Source: Microdochium bolleyi | Taxonomy: Eukaryota; Ascomycota; Sordariomycetes; Xylariales; Microdochiaceae | Reading direction: 5' to 3' | DNA length: 64,000 nucleotides | Assembly: GCA_001566295.1 (NCBI GenBank) | Contig: KQ964249.1 | Coordinates: forward strand, 1,302,001 to 1,366,000 | Shown: in pieces, positions 1-10,987 of the stretch | How the letters are laid out: the number at the start of each line of letters is the position of its first letter | Position numbering within the stretch: the stretch's first letter is position 1 | Program-made: the position numbers and the translations under genes | The notes under the pieces: generated by a model | Database searches by the model: none | What the model was told of the DNA's origin: nothing | Seen by the model: only the letters and a program-made list of their open reading frames with translations

Positions 1-448
1 AGGGACATTTATACCAGACCGTAGTGGAGACCTCCCGGTGGTATAGGGACATACTCAGGTCTGCATCGATGCGTAGCGCATCCTCCTCACCAGGCGCACC
101 ATCCTCGCCCTCGCTACCGTTATCCCCCCTTCGGCCCGCTATGTACCGCTCCGCAGAGTCGAGGAGCAGCCGCTCGATCTGCTCCGCGACGTGCCGCGAG
201 GCCTGCGGGGCGTAGACTCGCCGCGAGTGCTGCTGGATAAGGTGGTTCAACCGGAAGAGCGCGTCCTCGAGGGTCTTCTGCGCCAGAGGCGTGAGGGTTT
301 CTGCCACATTAGAACCCACAGCCGAGTCGTTATGCTGCTGCCAGGCGTGTGAGGGTGCGAGGGGCTGTGAGAGCTGCAGAGTCTGCGCAGTGAGGAAGGC
401 TGTCTTGTGCGCGAGGATGGTGGGTGGCGCGGGGGCGTGGGCTGCCAT
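1..448 (-). CDS. FTA4: FTA4-like kinetochore (Sim4/CENP) subunit, 5' part, runs off window edge
   Basis: Reading from the ATG at 448 towards position 1 gives an open frame of about 149 residues with no stop, so the gene continues beyond the left edge. The N-terminus contains TILAHKTAFLTAQTLQLSQP, then ALFRLNHLIQQHSRRVYAPQ and ASRHVAEQIERLLLD. This resembles the start of fungal Fta4, a subunit of the Sim4/COMA-like inner kinetochore complex that binds centromeric chromatin. The identification rests on recalled family resemblance. A more upstream ATG at 624 lies in another frame and would need an intron, so 448 is preferred because the conserved block begins just after it. The gene is divergent from the arrestin-like gene. 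The 3' half is not visible. Confidence 0.55.
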   Translation of the reverse strand, partial: MAAHAPAPPTILAHKTAFLTAQTLQLSQPLAPSHAWQQHNDSAVGSNVAETLTPLAQKTLEDALFRLNHLIQQHSRRVYAPQASRHVAEQIERLLLDSAERYIAGRRGDNGSEGEDGAPGEEDALRIDADLSMSLYHREVSTTVWYKCP

Positions 449-1154
449 GGCGTAGAGGAACTGGGTTTATGCGTGGTTTTGCCGCCTAGCCGTCGAAGGC
501 TGAGTCGAGAATTGATGGATATGCGCAAGCAGCGATTGTGTTGGCCGCTGGGAAGTATGGTCTCGAGCAGTCCCAAGATATCGTCAAGCTTGCCGTTGAC
601 ATTCGTTGCTGGGAGACGCGTCAAGCGCGTCTAAGCGCGAGCTGGTGTAAAGTAGCGGGGTAGCTCCTGCCGAGCGCCTCTACCGTGCAGTGGCACAGTT
701 TACAGTAGTCGCACGCACTGTTGTGCTTGCCAAGTGCCATGATGACATAATGCCGGACAGCTGGGCGAGAATGCCGCAATGACGACGACCGAGGGGCGCA
801 GCGGCTTGCCGTGCTGCCCGTCCGTTGGGAGTCGGAAGCTTCCACGACCAGGCAGCTTCCACGACATCTGAGTTTCAGGTCTGGCTGGCTCCGACCTGTC
901 GCGATACTGCCAGTCTGCCAGACAACAGGCATTCGTCTGTCTCTTTCCGGCGGTCGTGTATTCAGACTATACCTCCGTGTCGCCATCCCTGCGGAACGAC
1001 ACCGGCAACGGCCCAAGGTCTCCAAGCGCCAGCCATTCTACACCCGCCTCGACAATCGAGCCTGTTACGAGCATTACTGCCACGCATCACATCAAAATAA
1101 TTACCGCGAAGCCTCCCGAACGATACCTGAGCTCCCAGAGCTCCGCAGATCACC
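449..1154. promoter_or_regulatory. Divergent intergenic region between FTA4-like and arrestin-like genes
   Basis: No gene was recognised here. The region must carry promoters for both divergent neighbours. A 12-base direct repeat, AGCTTCCACGAC, occurs at 837-848 and 854-865. No clear TATA box was seen. Reading frames in this stretch are short and resemble no known family. Confidence 0.5.
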
Positions 1155-2849
1155 ATGTCGATCCGCATCGCCCTTGACAACCCGCAAGAGTTCTACACGA
1201 ACCTGGACGAGATCAGCGGCCATGTTATCCTCGGGATCAATCGTGTCGAGACGATCGGAAACGTCGTCGTCAAGCTCGAGGGCGATGCTCGCACCGCCCT
1301 CAAGACGCCGGACATGGATGGCCGAGTCCGACCATATGACCACAGCAACGGCGTCGTCACCGAGAGCCACAAGCTGCTCTACCGGATACAACAGATATTC
1401 CCGACGCAGGATACACGTTATAACGGACCCGGCGGTTCGAGTATCTTTCAACCAGGCCAGCACTCCTTCCCCTTCAGCTTCAAGATGCCCTTGAACAACA
1501 TCTGCCACGACCCGAAAGCCATGTCCATGTTGATCGGGGTGGGCGGCATGGGTGCCCCGGGCAACCCCGGCATGCTCGGGCTCGGTGGGTTCCGCACAAT
1601 GGACGGCACGCGCCAGCTCATGCTTCAACACGTCAAGTCGACACTTCCCCCAAGTCTGACGGGATTCCACGCCCAGGCAGAGATACGATATTACATCAAG
1701 GTCACCATACAGCGGCCCGGCTTCTTCAAAGAGAACTGGCGCTTCCAAGTCGGCTTCAAGTTCCTGCCGCTCGAGCCGCCACGGCCAGCATTGACGTCGC
1801 AGGAAGCTTTTGCAAAACGCCCCTTCGCCTTCAGTCCACGAACGCCGCATCCTGCCAAGAGACATTCCTTCTTCGGTATCGGGAAGGGCAAGAACAAGGA
1901 ACCTGTCGCCGACCCTGGGGCTGCAGAGGGTGGGAAGGAAGAGCTGCCCCTGATAGAAGTCGCAGCACGCCTTCCACACCCAGCTATAATCACCTGTAAC
2001 GAGAACATACCGCTCAGGATTATCACCAAGAAAGTGTCGTCTGTCAACGAGGATATATATCTCGTTGGGGTGGAACTCGTGCTCATCGGCTACACCCAAG
2101 TGCGTGTGTCGACGCTGCATCATACAGAGACGACGAAATGGGTTGTCGTTGCACAACAGAACCTCAAGATCCCTCTCGGGAAGCCCGATGACGAGGCTGG
2201 CACAGAGTTTGAGGTGCCGAACCACCTCTGGGCTGGCCAGGCACTCCCTAACACCGTGGCGCCCTCCTTCAGGGCATGCAACATCGAGCGCCGCTATGAG
2301 CTCGAGGTGCATCTCTCGCTGTCGTGGGGTTTGCCGGGCGCGAAGGGAGCTTCCGCGTTCCCACAAATGCTGCGTCTACCCCTGAAGCTGTCCAACGTGG
2401 CCGTCTTCTCGGGCATCAAGCCGCCACCGGAGCTTCTCCAAGCAGCTACGGCAAACGGCAAGCCGGTACCTCCAAAACTCCCGCCGCGAGCCTCGCAGAC
2501 GGGTCTCAACGCGCAGTTCCATGCCGGACAACAGCGCCCAGGAGGACCCCCGCACACAAGCACATTCCCAGCCGGCCCTTCGTCACACTCAGATATGAGA
2601 CCCCCGGCCCTGCCGGTCGGCGCCGGTCGTCCGGCGCAAGTGCACGACCCGCTCTACCCGCCCCAGCTTGGGCCGGGCAACACGGCGCCGCAAGACGATG
2701 CGCCACCTAGCTACGACGAGGCCATGGCCGCAAATGCGAGCGCGCCTAGCGCGGAGAGCCGGCCCGCGTACAGCGGCGTCACGGACGCGAATGCGCCGAG
2801 CTCGATCCCCGAGAACAATGGGGGCAACGAGAAGCGAGGCTGGCACTGA
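1155..2849 (+). CDS. Arrestin-domain adaptor protein (alpha-arrestin) with PPxY motif
   Basis: Intronless frame of 564 residues. The N-terminal half has the beta-sandwich pattern of the arrestin N domain (residues about 1-160, with SGHVILGINRVETIGNVVVK). The middle, about 260-425, matches an arrestin C domain (IITCNENIPLRIITKK; RYELEVHLSLSWGLPG). The tail is Pro-, Gly- and Ala-rich and unstructured, with a PPSY motif at about residue 516. PPxY motifs in fungal alpha-arrestins recruit HECT ubiquitin ligases of the Rsp5/HulA type, so the likely role is an adaptor for ubiquitination and endocytosis of plasma-membrane transporters. Which family member it is (ROD1/ROG3/CreD-like or other) cannot be decided. 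The ATG at 1155 follows CACC, a favourable context, and the conserved domain starts right after it. Confidence 0.88.
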   Translation: MSIRIALDNPQEFYTNLDEISGHVILGINRVETIGNVVVKLEGDARTALKTPDMDGRVRPYDHSNGVVTESHKLLYRIQQIFPTQDTRYNGPGGSSIFQPGQHSFPFSFKMPLNNICHDPKAMSMLIGVGGMGAPGNPGMLGLGGFRTMDGTRQLMLQHVKSTLPPSLTGFHAQAEIRYYIKVTIQRPGFFKENWRFQVGFKFLPLEPPRPALTSQEAFAKRPFAFSPRTPHPAKRHSFFGIGKGKNKEPVADPGAAEGGKEELPLIEVAARLPHPAIITCNENIPLRIITKKVSSVNEDIYLVGVELVLIGYTQVRVSTLHHTETTKWVVVAQQNLKIPLGKPDDEAGTEFEVPNHLWAGQALPNTVAPSFRACNIERRYELEVHLSLSWGLPGAKGASAFPQMLRLPLKLSNVAVFSGIKPPPELLQAATANGKPVPPKLPPRASQTGLNAQFHAGQQRPGGPPHTSTFPAGPSSHSDMRPPALPVGAGRPAQVHDPLYPPQLGPGNTAPQDDAPPSYDEAMAANASAPSAESRPAYSGVTDANAPSSIPENNGGNEKRGWH

Positions 2850-3830
2850 GACTCTCAGTAAATCTGGGAAGGTTACTGTACACCAAAGCGAATCGAAGAG
2901 GGGCCGGGCAGCAGATCAAAGCAAGTGGCAAAGGTCGAGGTGACTCAAAAGTTGAGAGAGCATGAAGTCTCCCTGCATAATGTATTCAGGAGGCAGGAAA
3001 GCTGGCGGATGAGGAGTTACCTGGCGGCCGGAGCATGGACGTACCTGATGCGGGTTGGGAAACCCGTGCGTTTCGGGGGGATGCGGAGCTCGGTTTATCG
3101 GGAGTCGGCTGGCACTGTGAGTCAGACTGGCCTGGAACGCCACCATCGTGACAAGGAGTAGGGAGCGCGGAGAAAGATACACACACAAATAGATACCCCC
3201 CAACGTAGTCTTAATTGATTGATGATAAGCATAGAGAAACGAGACAGGCGGAAGAACGAAAACGCTGTGACGAGACACTACCGGGGAGACTAGGACGCAG
3301 GGACATTCACATGCGCGTGGAAGACCAAGGGCTTCGCGACCCGAGGTCTTGAAAAATAGATACTAAAGATGCTGGTCATGGATCCGGACGGACGGCGCCA
3401 AATGCGGACTGCGGGGGAATACTGTTCATTCTGCAAGCAATTTGTGTACGTGTAGAGTTCTGCTATGTACAAAGCTTTCTATCCAAGAGAGACACATGTT
3501 CATGTCGTGAACGACCGCCAGCAGAGGCAACATCAGAAAGGGTCAACGCTATGCAGGACACTTCATGTACACTGGCTGGCGCCGGGTAGACAACACTCTT
3601 TCCCCAGATTTGCGCCAGGGAGAGGTGGGGGTTGTCGAGTGGGTGGTGTGATGCCACCCGAGACTTCCCGGAGCTAGCGGATATGTCGAAGCCAGGGTAG
3701 GCCGGATATGTGTGTGGATGGAGGAGTACCGGCACGTGTACGGCCTCAAGCTTCACCCCAGACCCGGGGACCTCGGCCTGGCGCGACCAGCTGAACGTGC
3801 CTAAAAGCTAGCTTGAGAACCCGCCGTTTT
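2850..3830. other. Convergent intergenic region (two 3' ends)
   Basis: The arrestin-like gene ends at 2849 and the isocitrate dehydrogenase gene ends at 3831 from the other side. This region should therefore hold two 3' untranslated regions and terminators. I see no coding sequence, repeat or RNA gene. Confidence 0.6.
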
Positions 3831-5339
3831 TTACAGCTTGTTCTTGAGAGTGGACTTCATCCGTCTCTCAACCGCGTTCAGGTACTCGGTGGTGGTGACA
3901 TAGTCCTCGCGACCAGTCTTGCCACAGGCCAGGGCCAGATCCTTGGTCATGATGCCGTCGATGTCGACGGTGTCGATACAGGCCTGCTCCAAGCTCTCGG
4001 CGAAGGCGACCAGCTCGGGGGTCTCGTCGAGCTTGCCGCGCTGGATCAGACCGCGGGTCCAGGCAAAGATGCTGGCAATGGGGTTGGTCGAGGTCTCGCG
4101 GCCCTTCTGGTGCTCGCGGTAGTGACGGGTGACGGTGCCGTGAGCGGCCTCGGACTCGAAGGTCTTGCCGTCGGGAGTGATGAGGACAGACGTCATGAGA
4201 CCCAGAGAGCCGAAGCCCTGGGCGACAATGTCGGACTGGACGTCACCGTCGTAGTCTGCGCAGAGTAAGTCAGTATACAGCTCCGCCGTCGTGTTTTGGG
4301 CTTTGGAAGCTTACTCTTCAGGGCCATGATGTAGCCACCGGAGCTCTTGATCATCTGAGCAACCATGTCGTCGATGAGGCGGTGCTCGTACCAGATCTTC
4401 TTGGACTCGAAAGCCTCCTTGTACTGGGTGTCGTAGAGCTCCTGGAAGATGTCCTTGAAGCGGCCATCATACTTCTTCAGGATGGTGTTCTTGGTGCTCA
4501 TGTACAGGGGAAGCTCCTTCTCCAAGGCCAGCTTGAAGGAGGCGTGGGCGAAGCCAGTTATGCTCTCGTCGGTGTTGTACTGGGTCTGGGCAACACCACC
4601 GCCGTTCTTGAAGTTGAAGACCTCAATCTCCTGAGGCTCACCACCCTCGGGGGTGTAGACCATGGAGAGCTTGCCAGGGCCGGGCAGGACGGCGTCCTTG
4701 GCACGGTACTGGTCGCCAAAGGCGTGGCGGCCGATGATGATGGGCTTCTTCCAGCCCTGCACAAGGCGAGGCACGCGGGGGATGACGATGGGCTCACGGA
4801 ACACAGTGCCGCCGAGCGCGTTACGGATGGTACCGTTGGGAGACAGCCACACTGCGGAGGAGACGGTCTGTCAGCGGCCTCGGCTCTGGCCCATTGACAC
4901 GGGACGCACGGGAAACGGAACGTGACTTACTCTTCTTGAGCTTGAACTCCTCGACACGGGCCTCGTCGGGGGTGATGGTGGCACACTTGACACCAACCGA
5001 GTACTTCTTGATGGCCTCGGCGGCGTCAATGGTGACCTGGTCATCGGTCTGGTCACGGTACTCGAGGCCAAGATCGTAGTACTTGAGGTCGATGTCGAGG
5101 TAGGGGGTGATGAACTTGTCCTTGATGTCCTGCCAGATGACGCGGGTCATCTCATCGCCGTCGAGCTCGACGACGGGGTTCTTGACCTTGATCTTCTGGA
5201 ACGCCATGATGCTGGTGCGGTGGAAGGCGGCTGCTGATGCTACGGAGGGTGCGAAGGGCTTGACAACAAAGGGACGTGCAGATCGTGTAAAAAGGGACGA
5301 CCGGAGAGGACGGACGGAGGAAGAGAGAATGCAGTTCAT
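3831..5339 (-). CDS. IDP1: Isocitrate dehydrogenase [NADP], mitochondrial form with a second in-frame start
   Basis: Three exons: 5339-4931, 4851-4315 and 4255-3831, with introns of 79 and 59 bases. They encode 456 residues. The enzyme oxidatively decarboxylates isocitrate to 2-oxoglutarate and produces NADPH. The core starts at KIKVKNPVVELDGDEMTRV, and the family signature NYDGDVQSDIVAQGFGSLG follows the second junction at about residue 315. The first 44 residues are rich in Arg and Ser with no acidic residues (MNCILSSSVRPLRSSLFTR), typical of a mitochondrial presequence. A second in-frame ATG at 5207 (residue 45, MAFQKIK) would give a short form without it. The C-terminus is LKNKL, a weak resemblance to a peroxisomal PTS1. 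Both splice junctions are phase-consistent. Identity is certain; use of the second start is inferred. Confidence 0.96.
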
Positions 5340-7688
5340 GTTGGAGGAGGGGCGGCCGGAGAGTCTCGGGCCCAGACGAAAACCGACTATGTGAACCCGG
5401 AGGGAGGAGCAGTGGCAGCGGGCGGGACAAGGCGCAGGCTGCGACGAGAAAGCCGAGGATGAGCTGGCCGGATAGCTAGTTCCGGGTCGGGGCTGTGGGT
5501 GCGGGCGACTTCCGATAAGGGGCCACGATAGACGCAGAAGGTGGAGTTTCGACGGTCTGGTCGGTGCTGGAGAGACGCCAGCAGAGATGAACACGATCAC
5601 AGGCTACCCTACCAGAGCAACAGAGTTAGTCCCGGGGGTGATCTGGCGCAACTTTGACCCTGGGCAGCGCGGCCTTCCCGACGGGGACGGAAGGAGGGGT
5701 TCTCGGCCCATGATGCTCGAGGCTCGGGTCAATGGATGCGCAGCCAATGAGGGGCCGGCGCCGCCCGCCAGGTGACCTTTGTGCGCGGGCGCATAGGCAC
5801 GCACGCTCAGGGTTCTCCTGCGTCGTCCTGCGAACCGAGCCGGCTCGCAGCGGCATTCCATGGTGCATGTCTGGGGAAAACTCACGAGTGCGGCAGACTT
5901 CCGAGCACTTGCCGTTCTTGGGTGCCGAGGCCGCGACTGTGCGTGCGGGCTGCAAGGGCTGGCTCACTGCGACGTGTATGCGACGGGAGACGGGGAGCTG
6001 AGCACGGACGAGCACTTGTATGTTGCGCAATTGGCAGAGGATGGAGGATTGACTCGTTCGCAGCCCGGGTTCGAGGTTCGAGATGACGACTGGTGGCCGG
6101 TCCCTTCGGAGGGAGGAAAAAAGAATGTGCGCATCGTCATGGCAGCAATTCCGACCGCATCGGAGCGTGGTCGGAGCCGAGCCCGGCCAAACTCTGAGGC
6201 TTCTGGTGGCAGCCCCTCTCAAGAAAGCCCCCCTCGGCAGGCTCCATCATGCCGATATGCGGAGGCAGCTCCCGTACATCGGTCGTGCATTGACTATTTT
6301 CCTGCGGTCGCGAACTGCATCACCCTAGCTTGAGCATTGTGGGCTGCACGCGATCCCATTCTTTTCGCTGTTCCCTGGTCCACTGGAAATAATCGAAACT
6401 AGGGACCACACGTTGCTCGCTCGGGAGGGGTCAAGGCGGGGGAGACGGGCTCAGATGCTCTGCTGGAGCGAGTTGCGGGGCCCCGACGTGGGGTTTGCGC
6501 GCGCCGAGTGTGTACGAGTGTGTGCGAGTAATGGAGAGAACCACCATGGTGATGGCTCGGAAGTATACCGAGGTGCGAGCAGCATGCCGGAAGTCCACCG
6601 AAGTGGTTGGTAGGAGGGAAGACGACGATGCGCCGGGACATCCGCAGGACGTGGGCGTGCACGGCAAGTTATGCTGTTTGCTCCCTGCCACTGCTGGTCG
6701 TGCCTGCCCGTGCCTGCCATGCTGTGCTTTCCCCAACAGAAAGAAGCAAGGTCGCACAAGTCATGCGGGTGCAGCCTCCTCAACCTTCTGCCTCCCCCAA
6801 CCTTGTCTCAAGTCGATAACAACGCCTGCCTCGTAGATACGGCTCGCTTCACCCCGCATGCCGGCACGGCTTCAATCGTCAGCCTCGAGGATTGTCTCTC
6901 TGCATTGAGGCAGGCTTTGCCATGACAGCGCTAGACTCAGTCAAAGAACACAGGTCTCCATGGTGAGCATAATCTGATCACTTGGGCTTCTGTCGCTGAA
7001 AAGAATTATATCAGCCCAACAAGTCTAGTCTTTGCTTGAATGGTTCCGTGCTCCTGTTCTATCACAGGAAACTCTCTATATGTATATGTACATCATGACT
7101 TTAACGTTGTTATCGGCCATCGGGACCCAGCCGAGTATTGTTGTGAGCTCCTCTGGAAGCAATTCTGCACAGGAGATGCTTGAAAGTGGGAGTGGATGAC
7201 CGACCCAGAATGCTCGTTCCTTCGGGAATCAGGCTTCATGTGGGGAGGTCAGGCTTAAACGTAGGAGACCATCCGCCTACCGTGTCTGTGCCAGTTCATC
7301 CGATTGTGTCAAAAAGGAAAGACATTGAAAAGAACGAAGCTTTGCAGCTCGAGAAGAGAGCAGGGATAAACTAAGGAGAACGCAAGTCCAGCAAGGCAGC
7401 TCATAGGTGCAGCTTTTAGACATACCTAGCAAAGGATTCACGGGCGCAAGTATGAGGGACTTCGAGGCGCTTGACTTTCGAGAACCCCAGGAGGCACTCG
7501 AAGATGCTGTCACCAGCCATATCCTTGCTCCTCGCGCTCCTCATCCTCTCGTGGGGCTTTGGCTTGTGAGAACGGCCATCGAGAAGTTGCAAGGGCTCAC
7601 TCGCCAAGTGTTGTCCAGGAAGCAGCAGAGTCGTCTGCACGAAAGACGATTGTGGAAGTATCACAGTGGCCGTCGTCGCAGCCCAGTC
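5340..7688. other. Long intergenic region with no recognised gene
   Basis: About 2.3 kb upstream of the isocitrate dehydrogenase gene (-) and downstream of the C2H2 gene (-). Frames up to about 200 codons exist on both strands but are low-complexity, Arg/Ser-rich shadows with no family resemblance. The part next to 5340 should carry the isocitrate dehydrogenase promoter. No tRNA, repeat array or mobile element was seen. Confidence 0.5.
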
Positions 7689-8626
7689 TCAATGGCTCCG
7701 GCCAGAGAAGCCGCGCAGCTTGCGTCTTTCCGGATCACACGTCGTCTTACAGCGAACGCACTGCCACTGATCCTTGGCGATGGTGACCCTGTCAAGGCAT
7801 TTGACACAACGCCACCACTTCTGGCTGACATTGGGCTCGTGGCGGATGCTCTCGCTTCCTCTGCGCGACAAGTCCTCATGGTGATAATCCCGATAGTGAT
7901 CTCGACAGTGGTCTCGTCGCGTAAATGGCTCCGTGCTCCGATAACACCGCTTGTAGTCACAGGAGAACTGTTCGACAGGTGAAGTCGGGTGCTTGTGCTT
8001 GTAGTGTCGATCCAAGTCCGCTGGGCGCTTGAACGATTTTGTCATGCATCCTGGAGACAGACATGGGTATCGTGTATTTTTCGAGTCTGTGTCTTCATGG
8101 TCTCTGCGCCTAATATTGCTACTCGTAAGCCGTTTGTTTTCCACTTGCCTGTCGATACATCTTACGTTGCATGATCAGTGGAGTTGCGAGCAGTGGTCCG
8201 GCGATGCTGCGGAGGACCGTTTTGATCGTAATTGGGGTGTCGACTTAGTTCTGGATGCTCCATTCCATGGGGGCGTGTCGCATTTTCCCAGTCATACGGA
8301 TTTTCGGGCTGAACATAATCAGGAATCCACGTGTGAGCTGCCAACTGACTAGACTGGTTCCAGCCTACATCGGCATCATCTCCCAAGTAGACGTCGTCTG
8401 AGAAGTCACTATATGGAGATGCAGCACTGCTAACGCTGTCGTGTCTGTTGCTGTTGATGTTGTTGAATCTGTCCAAAGACTGCGCCGCTTGTCGGCCAGA
8501 CGACGCGCCGGAGCTCCCCGGAAAATGGGCTTCTGGTGGCCACGTATATGTTGGACTGCCGCCAGCGTCGTGATCACCATGTCTGGGTTGCCCTCTAATA
8601 TTCAACCGCTCTGGTGAGTTCTGCAT
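7689..8626 (-). CDS. C2H2 zinc-finger protein with C-terminal CxxC zinc ribbon
   Basis: Two exons: 8626-8166 and 8109-7689, with a 56-base intron (donor GTAAGA, acceptor ATTAG), encode 293 residues. The first about 150 residues are low-complexity and probably disordered. The second half has a C2H2-like finger (CLSPGCMTKSFKRPADLDRH followed by a His pair). A second finger-like unit (CDYKRCYRSTEPFTRRDHC with downstream His) follows, then a four-Cys element, WWRCVKCLD and WQCVRCKTTC. This order is seen in many uncharacterised fungal C2H2 proteins. A role in DNA or RNA binding is inferred only from the fingers. Splicing joins the frames exactly (AC|G). It is followed downstream by a gene-poor stretch. 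Confidence 0.8.
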
Positions 8627-10987
8627 CTTTTAGAAAACACAGATGTTGTTGTCAGGACTGGGTCAGAGAGTGCAATGAAGTGAATATGGACGGACGGCGT
8701 CTGTTGATGTCTGGGGCGCTGGTCAGCTTCCGTGATATCGTCTCGCCACATGACCCAGTGATTCAGAAATTAATGACTACCTAGCCTGGAGAGATGCGCA
8801 GCTCATATTATACTTGCCTCGTAAGGCTGTGGTGCAGTGACACTAACTGTCAAGGCATGTTACCGCCTATGCCACTGTATCCTCCACACGATCCGCCGCA
8901 TAGAGGTCCCGAAAATGTAGGAAAATTACTCAAACTGCAGCATTTGTCTAAGCAAAGCCAATGGCATGTGTGCATATGATGTCTGTATCCCCCTGGGATA
9001 AATTGTGGTGGCAGAGCCTCTTGGACACCAGAAACATGAGCAGTGGGGGTAACACAACAGCAGCAAGAAGGTTGCCCTACACCTTGTTGGGGCACACTCA
9101 CCGCAGAATGAATGAGGCTGATGCAGGCAATAATGAGATACGGCGCATCACGTCTGCCTGCGACACTGTACACTTGGCTGCTCAGATTGAGGGCAAAGAC
9201 AAGCCCAACCGGTCGCGAAAGCCTTGCCGGCGCCTACCAAGCCACCTGAGGCATGTCAGGCTCCCGGCTGCGCGACAGAGACCATCCCAACAGCAGGCGT
9301 CTTCTAAAGCCTCGAAAAGGAATGCAGGACCGATTATTTCAAGGCGAACATGTGAAGCACAGCCCACCATATGTTTGACCTGCCTACAAGAAGAGGGTGT
9401 TAGAAACTAGCGCCGGGCCACTGGCACACAAGGATGCGCAGTTTCATCTCACGATGCAGGCGGTCTCAAGGCAACCTGCTAGCCGTAATCTGCTGTCATA
9501 TATGGAGCTCGGGACAGGGTATGGTCTGGGTCGCGCACCAACATTAGCGAGGCTAGCTGGGTGTCATTGAACTGGAGCTCGACCGAAGGCATTCCTCGGC
9601 TGCCTCATCTCGTCGACGGCAAATTGTTGGTGTAAGACTTCGCAGGCAAGCGAATCCGCCTCGTGTGTTGCCTTGCGAGTGATTCTCAGCCTGATGCATA
9701 GGAGACTGCCTAGGTACGGCTGCCATCTGCAAGCTCTTCCGCAAGGCTGTGGAGGCTTTTGGCGTGGCGAGTATTGACTGGCGAAAGGCGAGGAGCGCGG
9801 GCCACCAAACTGCTTAATTGACAAGGCCGCTGGATGTTGGTGATATTTGAGGTGACCGACGAACAACTTAGCATCGTTTCTGAAGAAGCGAACTCGAAGT
9901 ATGCATGGTTGAGCATGCGGCCTCAATCGGTCGACAATATGGAATATCTGAGACTCCTCAGGGTGCAGAAATGACGAGACACACGTCACTGAGCGAGTCT
10001 GAAATGCATTCAAGGTAGTGAAGCTTCCAGGTCTGGTCTGGTCGTGTCGGTTGCTCTTTCCATCTCGGTGTCGAGCTCGAGCCTGGAGACGCAGTCGCGG
10101 CTGTCCGGATCAGAACCCCGCCATTGCCGGCGAGAAGAGTCCTACAGCCAGGTGTTAATATCAATCCAACGTTGACTTTATCGACCTGTGGGTGGAACGG
10201 AAAATCCGACCAAATTGGCGTTTCGAGGAACACATGCTCATGTCCGCAGCGGCAGTCTGCCTGCAAGGAACCGATCGCTTGCAGCTCGGAAAAGGGTGAA
10301 TGACCGCTCCGACTCTTCACGAGACATAGTCAACTTGACACTTATGGCCGAAAACCTGATAAGATTCCGAGAAACCAGATCGACATTTCAATACTTGAAG
10401 TGGCTTCTTCAGACACCTCCTCCGACCTTTATTTATACGCACTCACGACGATGGTGACGACCCGAGCACATGCCCAGTCATTCTCCTCTACAACGAATGC
10501 CATTGTGGCCGTTGGGCATCCATACCTCGCCACTTCAGCACTTTTGCAACTTCTGCTTCCCATGTCATCACCACGAACTCTACCGAGGCTCCAATCTTGC
10601 AACACACCCTCGTCATACTGTGACCCTGATGCCACACCCACAACTGCTGTCACGAGTAACGTGGTACCGTCTACAGCTCCCGCATGGCACTGCCTTGGAC
10701 TCACCGATACGCCTCTGACTGCCTTGCCATGGTAGAAATCAACCAAAAGGCACAAAGCCCATGCATGTTAAGATGCTGCGCTGTGGTCAGCGTGCAGTCC
10801 GCCTGCAGTCCATATGCTGTGTGACCTGACAAGTAAGGCTAGCATGCTGCACTCAGCCTCGTTTTTCAGTGACTACTTCCCACCTCAACAGGCAGGAGCA
10901 GGGATATGTCGCCATCATGATGTATTCGAGCCAGTCTGTTCTATTGCCGTGGCGCTTAGTCTCGGCTTTTGCCTTGATGCGTGAAAA
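8627..10987. other. Intergenic region, no recognised gene
   Basis: About 2.4 kb lies between the start of the C2H2 gene and the end of the GH127-type gene. The longest frame (9564-10013, minus, 149 codons) resembles no family and has coding-poor composition. The right part should contain the 3' end of the hydrolase gene and the left part the promoter of the zinc-finger gene. Nothing else was identified. Confidence 0.5.

Noticed and set aside
247..624. 125-codon frame starting MTRLPATNVNGKLDD as the FTA4 start
   Set aside because: It lies in a different frame from the conserved Fta4-like block and runs into low-complexity sequence. The ATG at 448 directly precedes the conserved part.
1101..2366. 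421-codon minus-strand frame opposite the arrestin-like gene
   Set aside because: It is the GC-rich antisense shadow of a clear coding gene, with no family resemblance.
6068..6085. tRNA B-box-like GGTTCGAGGTTCGAG
   Set aside because: No acceptor stem, A box or cloverleaf could be formed around it.
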